A stretch of 64,000 nucleotides of DNA from Pseudomonas frederiksbergensis (lineage in GTDB: Bacteria; Pseudomonadota; Gammaproteobacteria; Pseudomonadales; Pseudomonadaceae). Position numbers and translations under genes: made by a program. Location of the stretch: assembly GCF_900105495.1 (NCBI RefSeq), contig NZ_FNTF01000002.1, positions 4,518,501-4,582,500 on the forward strand, written 5' to 3'. Positions 1-9,332 of the stretch are shown here, piece after piece (within the stretch, counting starts at the first letter, position 1; each line of letters starts with the position of its first letter). The notes under the pieces were generated by a model that saw only the letters and a list, made by a program, of their open reading frames with translations, had not been told where the DNA came from and searched no databases.

Positions 1-2
1 TG

Positions 3-545
3 ATTCACGGTGCTCAGGATGAAGAAGGACTGAACACTGCACTGCTGAAATGGGTTTCTGATGTTTTAGCGCAACGTGCTGAGTTCGCGCCTTGGTATAT
101 GGAACCTGCCAACCTCATAGCCAAGCCAGACAATAAGGCCGTGATGCAGCGACAGGAAAGTCTTCGCCATTTGGCCGAGGCTGATGCATTCCTGATCATT
201 ACATCGGAACTGACCAATGTTTATCACTCCGAGCTGAAGGCATTCATTGACCAGGTTTCGATTCGCTGGCACGCAAAACCGGTGGCATTCGTCGGCTACG
301 GCGGGGCGTCGGGTGGACGTTACGCGATTGATCAGCTTCGCCAGGCACTGGCCGAGCAACACGCGGTACCCATCTGCAATTTCGTGTCCTTCCCTAATCC
401 TTGGGCGCTAATCGATGAGGCCGGGGTTATACGTCAGCCTGATCAAGCCAGGCTTCCAATGGCTCGAATGCTGGTACAGCTGAACTGGTGGGCGAGAGCC
501 CTGAAGGCTGCGCGACAACAGATGCCCTATGAACGGGTGAGCTAA
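3..545 (+). CDS. NAD(P)H-dependent FMN reductase-like flavoprotein (5' end outside window)
   Basis: The frame is open from the window edge, so the start is missing; 180 residues are visible. The fold is flavodoxin-like: the stretch around SELTNVYHSELKAFIDQV resembles the NADPH-dependent FMN reductase signature in which a Tyr/Asn-rich loop is followed by LKN-AID, and KPVAFVGYGGASGG is the usual glycine-rich loop at the flavin. Such proteins are soluble FMN-binding reductases (quinone, chromate or azo substrates). An SDR gene follows 130 bp downstream on the same strand, so the two may be cotranscribed. Family assignment is good; the substrate cannot be told. Confidence 0.8.
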   Translation: MHGAQDEEGLNTALLKWVSDVLAQRAEFAPWYMEPANLIAKPDNKAVMQRQESLRHLAEADAFLIITSELTNVYHSELKAFIDQVSIRWHAKPVAFVGYGGASGGRYAIDQLRQALAEQHAVPICNFVSFPNPWALIDEAGVIRQPDQARLPMARMLVQLNWWARALKAARQQMPYERVS

Positions 546-674
546 ACCTCAGTGCAAAGGCGTGCCGCAGAAATAGGCAAAGGTTACGGAGTATTCGACT
601 AACGGAAAGTTGTTGCCCGTCCTTAACCTTGTTTCCAGACCCGCTTCCTGGGCAAACAGAAGAGGAAACCAATC

Positions 675-1412
675 ATGTTGAACATCAAAGACAAAGTCAT
701 CGCAATCACCGGCGCAAGCAGCGGTATCGGTGAGGCTACCGCGCGACTGCTGGCTAGCCAAGGCGCGAAAGTAGTGCTCGGCGCCCGTCGTACTGACCGA
801 CTTGAAAGGATTGCTGGCGATATCAACGCCTCCTCCGGCAGCGCTGAATTCCGTGCTCTGGACGTCACGGACCGAAAGGATGTCCAAGACTTCATCGACT
901 TCGCCGTTACCCGGTTCGGTCGTGTTGATGTGTTGGTGAATAACGCTGGCGTGATGCCTCTTTCCAAACTTGAGGCACTCAAGGTGGATGAGTGGGACCG
1001 TATGATTGACGTGAACATTCGCGGAGTTCTGCACGGTATCGCTGCCACGTTGCCGCTGATGCAGCGCCAACGGGCTGGGCAGATCATCAATATTGCCTCT
1101 ATTGGTGCCTATGCCGTGAGTTCGACTGCGGCCGTTTACTGCGCCACCAAATACGCTGTCCGGGCCATTTCCGAAGGCCTTCGTCAAGAGGTTGGAGGCG
1201 ATATTCGGGTTACCGTCATCGCTCCTGGTGTTACTGAGTCCGAGCTGGCCGAGAGCATCTCTGATGAGGGCGGTCGCGCCGAGATGAAAGAGTTTCGCAA
1301 GATCGCGATTTCGGCCGACGCCATCGCACGAGCGATTGCCTATGCCGTGGAACAACCTGCGGACGTGGATGTAAGCGAGCTGATCGTTCGGCCCACGGCG
1401 AGCCCATTCTGA
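675..1412 (+). CDS. SDR family NAD(P)-dependent oxidoreductase
   Basis: A classical short-chain dehydrogenase of 245 aa, the usual length. The cofactor motif TGASSGIG is at residues 12-19, NNAGV lies near residue 90, the catalytic serine is in the NIASIGAY segment and the Tyr-Lys pair is in YCATKYA. The start is supported by AGAGGA eight bases upstream. An Arg after the second strand (GARRTDRL) suggests NADP(H) preference. It follows a flavin reductase-like gene on the same strand. The substrate is unknown; many close relatives are annotated only as SDR oxidoreductases. Confidence 0.9.
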   Translation: MLNIKDKVIAITGASSGIGEATARLLASQGAKVVLGARRTDRLERIAGDINASSGSAEFRALDVTDRKDVQDFIDFAVTRFGRVDVLVNNAGVMPLSKLEALKVDEWDRMIDVNIRGVLHGIAATLPLMQRQRAGQIINIASIGAYAVSSTAAVYCATKYAVRAISEGLRQEVGGDIRVTVIAPGVTESELAESISDEGGRAEMKEFRKIAISADAIARAIAYAVEQPADVDVSELIVRPTASPF

Positions 1413-1612
1413 CGGAGTGCGCAATGGCGACGCGGGCCTTCCTGCTGGCCTTTTTGTACTCGGAATGTAAGCCCCGCGTGCCCTGCCTCACCCTGATGCG
1501 ACGAGACATCGAGGGATCGCGGGCACAAGATTGCGCGGGGCCAACATTCAGGCACACGTTCAAAACGTTGTGCGTTTTCACACAACCTGAACCATCGCCA
1601 GATTCACCCGCT

Positions 1613-2707
1613 TCAGACTCGAGCAGGTGACACGATGATTTTCACGTTGTGCTCCTTGTTGTTGACCAGTTCCTCGAAGCCCTGCCCCACAATCTGCTCC
1701 AACTGAATGCGCCCGGTCACCAGAGGTGTGATGTCCAGCCGACCGTCAGCGATAAAAGCAATCACATCAGCGAACTCACCGTTATAGGCCAGCGCGCCCA
1801 GCACTTGTTTTTCAGTAGCCACCAACTCGAAGAAGTTGAACTCGCTGGGCTCCTCAAAGATCCCCACCAGTACGCACTTGCCGGCCTTTCGGATCAGATC
1901 GATCGCCAGTTTGGCCGTGTGTTTATTGCCGATGCATTCGAAGCTGACATCCGCCCCGAGCCCACCCGTCAGGCGCCGCACCTCAGCCAACGCATCGCAC
2001 TCATTGGGATCGAGCACGTGGTTCGCCCCCACTTCCAGGGCCTTGGCCTTGCGTGCTGCAGACATTTCCAGAGCGATCACCTGAGCCGCACCGGCAGCCT
2101 TGGCGCACATGATGGTGCACAGGCCAATGGTGCCTGCACCGACCACCACCACATTCTGCCCGAGCAGGCTCCCGGCTTTTTTCACCGCATGCATGCCCAC
2201 CGCCAGCGGCTCGATCAGTGCCCCGGCTTCGGCAGGAAAGTTTGCCGGCAATTTGTACAGCAGATTGGCCGGCACGTTGACCAGTTCGGCGAAGGCGCCA
2301 TTGTTCATCAGCCCGGTGAAGGCCAGGTTCTCGCAGATGTTGTACAGCCCATGGGTGCAGTAGTAGCAGGTGCCGCAATGTTGGCAGGCATCGGCCGCCA
2401 CCGGTTCGCCGACAGTGAAACCCTGGACATCGGCGCCGAGTTCGACGATCTCACCGCAAAACTCATGTCCGAGAATGCACTGGCCCTTGATCCCGGTCAG
2501 CGGGTGCGGCGCGTCGACCGGTATGAACACCGGCCCGGCCACGTACTCATGCAAATCGGAACCACAAATTCCGCACCATTGCACACGGATTTGCACCCAG
2601 CCGGCGGGCGGTGCTATTGGCAGCGGAACGTCTTCGACGCGGATATCGTTGCGGCCATGCCAGACCGCTGCACGCATGCTGCGTACCGGATTGATTGAAA
2701 GGCTCAT
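1613..2707 (-). CDS. bdh: 2,3-butanediol dehydrogenase (zinc alcohol dehydrogenase)
   Basis: Medium-chain zinc dehydrogenase of 364 aa. Catalytic zinc ligands are in WCGICGSDLHEY and the GHEFCGE segment; the structural-zinc cysteines are in CQHCGTCYYC and the following NIC; the Rossmann motif is VVVGAGTIGLC. The start at 2707 has AAGGAG just upstream; a longer frame to 2785 lacks a better site. It is the last gene of the acetoin operon, about 60 bp after acoC. It interconverts 2,3-butanediol and acetoin with NAD, so butanediol can feed the acetoin dehydrogenase complex. Family and context agree; stereospecificity is inferred from the (R,R)-BDH family. Confidence 0.9.
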   Translation of the reverse strand: MSLSINPVRSMRAAVWHGRNDIRVEDVPLPIAPPAGWVQIRVQWCGICGSDLHEYVAGPVFIPVDAPHPLTGIKGQCILGHEFCGEIVELGADVQGFTVGEPVAADACQHCGTCYYCTHGLYNICENLAFTGLMNNGAFAELVNVPANLLYKLPANFPAEAGALIEPLAVGMHAVKKAGSLLGQNVVVVGAGTIGLCTIMCAKAAGAAQVIALEMSAARKAKALEVGANHVLDPNECDALAEVRRLTGGLGADVSFECIGNKHTAKLAIDLIRKAGKCVLVGIFEEPSEFNFFELVATEKQVLGALAYNGEFADVIAFIADGRLDITPLVTGRIQLEQIVGQGFEELVNNKEHNVKIIVSPARV

Positions 2708-2768
2708 AGCAAAATCTCCTTGAAATCGTTGGTCCTGGCACCCCGTGAGAGGCTGCCAGGAGAAGGCA

Positions 2769-3881
2769 TCAGTGCTGTTGCACAAAGTCCAGGATCAATC
2801 GGTTGACCTGCTCGGCCGCTTCCATCTGCACCATGTGCGCCTGACCTGGCAGGACCTCGACCTGGGCCTTCAGCCCGGCGCTGTGGTTCATCGGAATAAT
2901 TGCATCGTCACTGCCCCAGATCAGCAATACCGGCTGCTGGCCTTCTTGCACCACATGGCGCAGATCCAGTTGTTGCCTGCCCTCGGTAAACAGGCCCGAA
3001 ACCAGCATTCTCAATGCCGCGTCCACCCCTTCCAGGCGCTTGTACTTGAGCATGTCTTCGAGCATCTGCCGGTTGACCAGCTCGGGGTTGGAGAACAGTT
3101 GCACCAACTGTGGCTTGAGGGCATTGCGGTTGCTAGCCTCGACAAAGCCTTGCAGGTAATCACCGTTGATGTCCTCGCCCAGACCGGCGCTGCCGATCAA
3201 GGTCAGGGACCGTACCCGCTGCGGAGCCAGACGCGCAGTGTTCAGCGACACCGCGCCGCCCATGGAGTGACCCACCAGATGCGCTGCGGGAATCTCCAGG
3301 TGATCGAGCAATGCCAGCACTACGCCGCTCAGCTCGTCCAGGTCTCCACGCTCCAGCTGTTTGGTCGACTCGCCATGGCCCGGCAGGTCCAGCGCAATCA
3401 CCCGGCGGCCGGCGGCTAATGCTTCGTGATTGAACATCCAGTTGTTCAGGTCACCGCCAAAGCCATGGACCAGCACCAACGGCACACCTCCATCGCCGCG
3501 CTCGAAGTAACGGATCAACCGCCCGTCCAGCTCGACCTTTTGCGGTTTCGGCCCGCTGTCTTCTTCGGCACCGTCACCGGGTACGAACGCGGCTTGAAAC
3601 TGCTCGACCACCGCATCGATCTCCGCCTCGCTGGCTTCGCCGTCGACCACGATGCCGAGCAACGCACCCACCGCGAGGGTTTCATCCTGGCGGGCGATCT
3701 GCCGGCGCAGCACCCCGGAAAACGGTGCCTCGACACTGCTGGAAATTTTGTCGGTTTCGACGTCCAGCACTTCGTCGCCCTTGGCGATAACCTGGCCCTC
3801 CTCCTTGAGCCAGACATCGACCCGTCCCTCGGTCATGGACAGGCCCCACTTGGGCATGGTCAGGGTATGGATCTGGCTCAT
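2769..3881 (-). CDS. acoC: acetoin dehydrogenase E2, dihydrolipoyl acetyltransferase
   Basis: A 370-aa protein with an N-terminal lipoyl domain (MPKWGLSMTEG near residue 10, lipoylated lysine in ETDKISS near residue 45), then a linker and an alpha/beta-hydrolase-fold domain with the nucleophile motif GHSMGG. This lipoyl plus hydrolase architecture is characteristic of AcoC and differs from classical E2 proteins. It accepts the acetyl group released from acetoin and passes it to CoA. The ATG overlaps the acoB stop (ATGA), indicating translational coupling, with GGAG nine bases upstream. No E3 gene is present, so a housekeeping lipoamide dehydrogenase must serve. Confidence 0.93.
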   Translation of the reverse strand: MSQIHTLTMPKWGLSMTEGRVDVWLKEEGQVIAKGDEVLDVETDKISSSVEAPFSGVLRRQIARQDETLAVGALLGIVVDGEASEAEIDAVVEQFQAAFVPGDGAEEDSGPKPQKVELDGRLIRYFERGDGGVPLVLVHGFGGDLNNWMFNHEALAAGRRVIALDLPGHGESTKQLERGDLDELSGVVLALLDHLEIPAAHLVGHSMGGAVSLNTARLAPQRVRSLTLIGSAGLGEDINGDYLQGFVEASNRNALKPQLVQLFSNPELVNRQMLEDMLKYKRLEGVDAALRMLVSGLFTEGRQQLDLRHVVQEGQQPVLLIWGSDDAIIPMNHSAGLKAQVEVLPGQAHMVQMEAAEQVNRLILDFVQQH

Positions 3882-4897
3882 GAACGCTTGCTCCACTCAA
3901 TCAGCTTGAGCACGGCGCTTTCGATCTTCGCCGCGTCGGGAATATAGAGGTCCTCCAAGGCATCAGAGAACGGCACCGGCGTGTGCGGCGCGGTTACCAT
4001 CTCGATCGGCGCCTTGAGCGAGGCGAAGGCTTTTTGCGCCACCAGGGCCGAGATGTCCGTGGCCATGGAACAGCGCGGGTTGGCTTCGTCGATCACCACC
4101 AGGCGCCCGGTCTTTTCCACGCTTTCGAGAATGCTGTCTTCGTCCAATGGGCTGGTGGTGCGCAGGTCGATCACCTCGCAGTCGATGCCGCGTGCGGCCA
4201 GATTGCGCGCGGCGTCCATCGCCGTGTTGACGGTGCGGCCATAGGAGACCAGCGTCACGTCCTTGCCATCACGCAAAAAGTTGGCTTCGCCGAAGGGAAT
4301 GGTATAGAGCTCTTCCGGTACTTCACCCTGCATGCTGTAGAGCATTTTGTGTTCACAGAAGATCACCGGGTCATTGTCGCGGATGGCCTGGATCAACAGG
4401 CCTTTGGCGTCATAAGGCGACGACGGGCAAACCACTTTCAGCCCCGGAATGTGGGTCCACAACGAGGTCAGCATCTGCGAGTGCTGGGCGGCGGCCCGCA
4501 ACCCGGCGCCGACCATCGTGCGGATCACCAGTGGCGTGGAGGCCTTGCCACCGAACATGTAGCGAAACTTGGCCGCCTGATTGAGGATCTGGTCCAGACA
4601 GCAACCGGCGAAGTCGACGAACATCAACTCACACACCGGGCGCACACCACAGGTCGCGGCGCCCACCGCAGCACCGACATAGCCCAATTCCGACAATGGT
4701 GTGTCCAGCACTCGCCCAGGGAATTGGTGATAGAGGCCCTTGGTCACGCCCAGCACCCCGCCCCAGGCGTCGTTTTCACCGGGGGCACCGGCACCGCCGG
4801 CGACGTCCTCACCCATGATGAACACGCTGGGGTCGCGGCGCATTTCCTGGGCCAGCGCTTCGTTGATTGCCTGCTGATAACTGATTTTTCTCGCCAT
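3878..4897 (-). CDS. acoB: acetoin dehydrogenase E1 component, beta subunit
   Basis: 339 aa, typical of transketolase-like beta subunits of 2-oxoacid/acetoin dehydrogenases. MGEDVAGGAGAPGEND near residue 28, the TPLSELGYVGAAVGAA segment and the C-terminal transketolase domain (VSYGRTVNTAMDAA, VIDLRTTSPLDED) are all recognisable. It pairs with AcoA to form the ThDP-dependent E1 that cleaves acetoin to acetaldehyde and an acetyl group. It sits between acoA (35 bp gap) and acoC (4-bp overlap) in the operon. Confidence 0.94.
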   Translation of the reverse strand: MARKISYQQAINEALAQEMRRDPSVFIMGEDVAGGAGAPGENDAWGGVLGVTKGLYHQFPGRVLDTPLSELGYVGAAVGAATCGVRPVCELMFVDFAGCCLDQILNQAAKFRYMFGGKASTPLVIRTMVGAGLRAAAQHSQMLTSLWTHIPGLKVVCPSSPYDAKGLLIQAIRDNDPVIFCEHKMLYSMQGEVPEELYTIPFGEANFLRDGKDVTLVSYGRTVNTAMDAARNLAARGIDCEVIDLRTTSPLDEDSILESVEKTGRLVVIDEANPRCSMATDISALVAQKAFASLKAPIEMVTAPHTPVPFSDALEDLYIPDAAKIESAVLKLIEWSKRS

Positions 4898-4932
4898 GAT
4901 GAAGGTCTCGATTCTTGTTATAGGGGGCGTGT

Positions 4933-5910
4933 TCAGGGATAGGAAACGTAGACGTCGGAGAGCAGATCGGCCGCGCTCGGTTTGGGGTCGGACTTGGCCT
5001 TGCGCACGGCGTTCTCGATCAGCAGGTCGACCTCGCTGTCGATCTGGTCCAACTGGCTGGCCTGCACCCGCCCGGCACGGAGAGTGCGCTCGCGAAACTG
5101 CATCAGGCAGTCGTTGTGCTCACGGAAATGCTTGACCTCGTCCGGCGCCCGATAGGTCTGGGCGTCGCCCTCAAAGTGACCGTAATAGCGAGTCAGCTTG
5201 ACCTCGATCAGTGACGGCCCCTCCCCGGCCCGGGCTCGCTCCACGGCGGCACCGGCGGCTTCGTGAACGGCGAAGAAGTCGAAGCCGTCCACCGTGACCC
5301 CGGGCATGCCGAAACCGGCAGCGCGGTCGGCGATGTGATCGCAGGCCACCGACCAGTTGGAGGCTGTGGCTTCGGCATAACCGTTGTTCTCGGCAATGAA
5401 CAGGCAGGGCAAATTCCACACCGAGGCCATGTTCATCGCTTCGAAGACCGCCCCTTCGTTGGAGCCGCCGTCACCGAAAAACACCACCGCAACGCTGTCA
5501 GTCCCCTTCAGTTTGGCGGCCAGGGCCGCGCCTACGATCAGCGGCGCACCGGCCCCCACTATGCCGTTGGCACCGAGCATGCCCTTCTCGAAATCGGCGA
5601 TGTGCATGGAGCCACCCTTGCCTTGGCAGACCCCGGTTTTCTTACCGTAAATCTCGGCCATCATCCCGTACACATCGACGCCTTTGGCGATGCAATGACC
5701 GTGACCACGGTGGTTGGAGGCAATGCAATCGTCATCACCCAAGTGGGCCATGACCCCGGCGGCTGAAGCTTCTTCGCCGGCATACAGATGGACGAAACCT
5801 GGAATCTCGCCGGTAGCGAATTCCACGTGCAAGCGTTCTTCAAAAACGCGGATGGTGCGCATCACCTGGTAGGCATGCAGCAATTGATCAGCGGTCAGCT
5901 GTGTCGACAT
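4933..5910 (-). CDS. acoA: acetoin dehydrogenase E1 component, alpha subunit
   Basis: 325 aa with the thiamine-diphosphate motif GDGGSNEG...NN (GDG near residue 160, ending in IAENN) and the HRGHGH/GKGGSMH segments of E1 alpha subunits. The ATG at 5910 follows a GAGAATAAAA sequence; an upstream in-frame extension to 5940 is not needed. With AcoB it forms the E1 heterotetramer. The gene begins 34 bp after acoX and is the first enzyme gene of the complex. Confidence 0.94.
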   Translation of the reverse strand: MSTQLTADQLLHAYQVMRTIRVFEERLHVEFATGEIPGFVHLYAGEEASAAGVMAHLGDDDCIASNHRGHGHCIAKGVDVYGMMAEIYGKKTGVCQGKGGSMHIADFEKGMLGANGIVGAGAPLIVGAALAAKLKGTDSVAVVFFGDGGSNEGAVFEAMNMASVWNLPCLFIAENNGYAEATASNWSVACDHIADRAAGFGMPGVTVDGFDFFAVHEAAGAAVERARAGEGPSLIEVKLTRYYGHFEGDAQTYRAPDEVKHFREHNDCLMQFRERTLRAGRVQASQLDQIDSEVDLLIENAVRKAKSDPKPSAADLLSDVYVSYP

Positions 5911-5943
5911 TTTTATTCTCCAGGGTGTCTTGAGGCTCAAGTT

Positions 5944-7002
5944 TCAAGGTGCAAGGTTCAAAGGGTGTTGCGGGTGTTCACGGCCGATGGCCAGAAGTCG
6001 CTGTTGCGCGGCATAGGCCAGGGCCGCATTGACGTCGATGCTCAGCGGACCGTCGGCATCGAGGGTGACCGTGGGCCGGTCATGGGCGTTGAATTCGATC
6101 TCGCGCTCGCCATCCAGCGCCAGGGTGCCGCTGGCCAGGCACAGGCCGTGGGCGACGCCGAGTTCAAGGCTCGCGGCAGCGAGTACGCCGCAGCCTTGCA
6201 GCAGGCCGGGAGCCAGAGGCACCAGCAGCGCTTCTGGTGATTGCGCATCGAGGCGCATCCAGGCCCCGCCCGGAGCCTGACGTGACACCGGAAACCACAA
6301 GCCGCAAAGGGCCGAGATGCCAATGGACTGCGGTTCAGCGAAGGTCACAAAGACCTCGGCCAGATCAGATCCGCGACTGATGGCCCGGGCGCCGACAAAG
6401 GGCAGCGAGGACACCGCCACGTCCACCAGGGCCATCTCGCACAGGCCACGACCCGGCTCGCGCACCAGCAAGCGTTTGTTGCGGCGCAAGGCGATCTCGG
6501 GCGGGATCCGCCCACTGACAAACAGCCCGCCGGCCAACCCGGCGCTGGTGGCTTCACGCAGTTCCGGAAAGGCGTTGTTGGTGCCGGTGGACAGGGTCAG
6601 CAGCGGAATGTCGCCGACTTCGGCGGCCACCGCCTTGTGAGTGCCGTCGCCGCCCAGCACGGCGATCAGGGCAACGCCGCGTTCGGCCATCCAGCGCGCC
6701 GCGTGACGGGTGTCCTCGACACTTTGGCGCAGGGTCAGGTCGAGGAACTCAAGGGCCGGCCAGTGACTGCTGCGAGCCTGGCGACCGTGGCTGTTTTTCA
6801 GCACGGCGGCGGCGATGCCGGTCATGTCGGTGGGCATCAGCACCCGTTCGATGCCAGTGGCGCCAAAGGCAGCCAGCAAGCGCTGGATCACCGAGACCTT
6901 GTCGGTGCTGGAAAATAGCCCGGCGCTGGCGGTCAGGCGCCGCACGTCCCGACCGGATGCCGGGTTGGCGATGATGCCTACGGTCAGCGGCGCACGACTC
7001 AT
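5944..7002 (-). CDS. acoX: AcoX, NAD-kinase-like protein of the acetoin operon
   Basis: 352 aa if started at the ATG at 7002 (weak GGTGG upstream); a GTG at 7053 is an alternative. The N-terminus VGIIANPASGRDVRRL and the later GGDGTHKAVAAE are the ATP-NAD kinase/diacylglycerol-kinase-fold signature (GGDGT). AcoX accompanies acoABC in many proteobacteria; its exact reaction in acetoin use is not established. As the first gene of the operon it lies directly downstream of the sigma-54-type promoter at 7101-7115. Confidence 0.88.
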   Translation of the reverse strand: MSRAPLTVGIIANPASGRDVRRLTASAGLFSSTDKVSVIQRLLAAFGATGIERVLMPTDMTGIAAAVLKNSHGRQARSSHWPALEFLDLTLRQSVEDTRHAARWMAERGVALIAVLGGDGTHKAVAAEVGDIPLLTLSTGTNNAFPELREATSAGLAGGLFVSGRIPPEIALRRNKRLLVREPGRGLCEMALVDVAVSSLPFVGARAISRGSDLAEVFVTFAEPQSIGISALCGLWFPVSRQAPGGAWMRLDAQSPEALLVPLAPGLLQGCGVLAAASLELGVAHGLCLASGTLALDGEREIEFNAHDRPTVTLDADGPLSIDVNAALAYAAQQRLLAIGREHPQHPLNLAP

Positions 7003-7100
7003 GACGCCACCGCGGGCAGAACAGGGAAAGGGGCTGGACAGGACATCGGGCACCTCTTTTTATTTTTGGGTTGCCAGTCGGGCTGGTTGCCAGAGCTAGA

Positions 7101-7115
7101 GCAAGGCCGATGCCA
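7101..7115 (-). promoter_or_regulatory. sigma-54 (RpoN) promoter of the aco operon
   Basis: On the minus strand the sequence reads TGGCATCGGCCTTGC. It has the invariant GG and GC dinucleotides separated by exactly 10 bases, as in the -24/-12 consensus TGGCAC-N5-TTGC. It lies about 100 bases upstream of the acoX start and faces the aco operon, opposite the gene for the sigma-54 activator AcoR. Strong match; seen directly. Confidence 0.88.
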
Positions 7116-7191
7116 GATCCGCCAAAATACCTGCACAAGCCCGTCGTAGAGCGGTCCGGCGAGAACCCGAGGGTGGTCGAATCAAGCCCGA

Positions 7192-7270
7192 ATGAGACGC
7201 GTCATGTCAGGCTGCACGAGGCGGCGGCGAGACCGTGAGACGTTGCGTCTCACCGCCAACCCTGTGAGAC
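7192..7270. promoter_or_regulatory. candidate AcoR upstream activator sites
   Basis: Three copies of a GTGAGAC-type element lie between acoX and acoR. The strongest, 7235-7253, is GTGAGACG-TTG-CGTCTCAC, a perfect 8-bp-arm palindrome. A second, ATGAGACGCGTCAT, is at 7192-7205 and a half-site GTGAGAC is at 7264-7270. They sit 80-155 bp upstream of the -24 element, the normal distance for an enhancer-binding activator. They also lie just upstream of acoR, so autoregulation is possible. Assignment to AcoR is inferred from position. Confidence 0.75.
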
Positions 7271-7344
7271 CCGGCCCTTGTCGGCGACCAATGAACGGCG
7301 CTTAATAGCCGCACAACTAAAAGAAGATGGAACCGGAGGCCTTA

Positions 7345-9240
7345 ATGCTTTCCGCACACTCGAAGGCGCATGTGGATTGCGTCAGCCGTGTTTTGAAAAA
7401 CGCCGAACACCTGCCGCAGTTGCCTGTGCCGGGCTTGATACTCGACTCCTGGCGCCGCTCCATGGAGCAACACCATCTGGACCCTGGCTCATTGCAAGGG
7501 CCACGGATCCTTTCGCAGAACGTGCTGCAGGAATGCCGCGAGCGTTCCGAGTTGTTCTTGCGCATCGCCAGCGAAGAAGTCGCCCGCCTCCACGGTCGCG
7601 TGCGTGACGCTAACTACTGCGTGCTGCTGACCGATGCCCAGGGTCAGACCATCGACTATCGCGTGGAAACCTCCATCCGCAATGACTGCCGTAAAGCCGG
7701 CCTGTACTTGGGCACTTGCTGGTCAGAAGGCGAAGAAGGCACCTGTGGCGTGGCTGCGGTGCTGACAGCGAGAACACCGATCACGGTGCACAAACGCGAT
7801 CACTTTCGCGCCGCGTTCATCGGCCTTACCTGCTCGGCCGCGCCGGTCTTCGACCCGCGAGGCGAATTGCTCGGAGTGCTCGACGTGTCCGCAGTGAGTT
7901 CCCCGGACGACCGCCGCTCCCAACATTTGATCCGGCAGATGGTGGTGCAAAGCGCACGGGAAATCGAACAGGCGTTTTTCATGAACAGTGCCCAGGGTTA
8001 CTGGGTGCTGCGAGCCCACAACAGCCCCGGCTACGTCGACAGCCAACCCGATTACTTGCTCGCCTGGGATGATGACGGCCGTTTGCAGGCACTGAACCCG
8101 GCAGCAAGGCAGCTGCTGCTGCAAAGCTTTGGCCATCTGCCGGAACACATCGGCCAGGTATTCGATCAGCAGTTGTTGCATCGGGCCAGCGATGAATCGC
8201 TCTGCGTGCTTCACGGCCAAGGAGGCCACCCTGCGCTGCATGGACGACTCCGCGGTCCACGTCGGGTGAAACGCACCCCATTGCGTCCTGTATTGACACC
8301 CGCCGAGTTCGATCCGCGACTGGAAGAAAGCCTGCGCCTTGCAGTGCGGGTCAAAGACCGCAACCTGCCGGTGCTGATCCAGGGCGAGACCGGCTCCGGC
8401 AAGGAAGTCTTCGCCCGTCAGTTACATCAGGCCAGCCAGCGCCGTGAGCGTCCGTTCGTTGCAGTGAACTGCGCGGCGATCCCGGAGAACCTGATCGAAA
8501 GCGAATTATTTGGTTATGTCGCCGGTGCTTTCACGGGCGCCTCGAGCAAGGGCATGCAAGGTCTGCTGGAGCAGGCCGACGGCGGCACGCTGTTTCTCGA
8601 TGAAATCGGCGACATGCCCCTGCCCTTGCAAACCCGCCTGCTGCGGGTTCTGGCCGAAGGTGAAGTGGCGCCACTGGGAGCTTCACGGCGCAAAGCGATC
8701 GACCTTCAGGTCATCTGCGCCAGTCACCGCGATCTGGAAGCACTGGTCGCCGCGGGCGAATTTCGCGAAGACCTGTACTTTCGTTTGAGTGGAGCCCGCT
8801 TCCAGTTACCGCCGCTGCGCGAACGCAGTGACCGCTTGGCGCTGATCAACAGGATTCTCGATGAAGAATCGACGCTTTGCGCAGACCCCATGCACCTGGG
8901 AGGCGCGGCGCTGGAATGCCTGCTTGGCTACCGCTGGCCAGGTAACGTTCGCCAGTTACGCCACGTGCTGCGTTATGCCTGTGCGGTGTGCGATTCAAAC
9001 CTGATTCAGGTCAGTCATTTGCCCGAGCAACTGCAAGGCCACAGGCTTAACGGCCCAAGTTTCAGCGACACCAACGATTGCGGCGCGAGCCCCGAACGCC
9101 AAGCACTGCTCGATGCCCTGGTGCGTCATCGCTGGAAACCCACCGCCGCCGCCAAGGCTTTGGGCATCTCTCGGGCAACGCTGTATCGGCGGGTGCATCA
9201 GCACGGTATAGAGATGCCGGGTAGAAGCCAGGTTGAATGA
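7345..9240 (+). CDS. acoR: sigma-54-dependent acetoin regulator AcoR
   Basis: 631 aa from the ATG at 7345, which has GGAGG five bases upstream (a start at 7327 has no such site). N-terminal GAF-like sensor region (about residues 60-200), central AAA+ domain with Walker A GETGSGKE near residue 347, the sigma-54 contact motif GAFTGA at 394-399 and Walker B LFLDEIGD, and a C-terminal Fis-type helix-turn-helix (AAAKALGISRATLYRRV). It is divergent from acoXABC-bdh, whose promoter is of the -24/-12 type. It activates acetoin catabolism, with acetoin as the likely inducer. Confidence 0.93.
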   Translation: MLSAHSKAHVDCVSRVLKNAEHLPQLPVPGLILDSWRRSMEQHHLDPGSLQGPRILSQNVLQECRERSELFLRIASEEVARLHGRVRDANYCVLLTDAQGQTIDYRVETSIRNDCRKAGLYLGTCWSEGEEGTCGVAAVLTARTPITVHKRDHFRAAFIGLTCSAAPVFDPRGELLGVLDVSAVSSPDDRRSQHLIRQMVVQSAREIEQAFFMNSAQGYWVLRAHNSPGYVDSQPDYLLAWDDDGRLQALNPAARQLLLQSFGHLPEHIGQVFDQQLLHRASDESLCVLHGQGGHPALHGRLRGPRRVKRTPLRPVLTPAEFDPRLEESLRLAVRVKDRNLPVLIQGETGSGKEVFARQLHQASQRRERPFVAVNCAAIPENLIESELFGYVAGAFTGASSKGMQGLLEQADGGTLFLDEIGDMPLPLQTRLLRVLAEGEVAPLGASRRKAIDLQVICASHRDLEALVAAGEFREDLYFRLSGARFQLPPLRERSDRLALINRILDEESTLCADPMHLGGAALECLLGYRWPGNVRQLRHVLRYACAVCDSNLIQVSHLPEQLQGHRLNGPSFSDTNDCGASPERQALLDALVRHRWKPTAAAKALGISRATLYRRVHQHGIEMPGRSQVE

Positions 9241-9332
9241 GCCTGAAAGCCAGCAGAAAGAACGATTAACTAACGTTTTTTGTGCTTTCTTCTAGCGATT
9301 TCCAAAGCCTTCTTTTCAACCCTTTTTTATGG

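Noticed and set aside
1424..1630. Plus-strand 68-aa frame after the SDR gene
   Set aside because: Lies in the convergent gap; no ribosome site or family match.
1649..2698. Plus-strand 349-aa open frame opposite bdh
   Set aside because: Antisense shadow of the zinc dehydrogenase gene; no recognisable domain.
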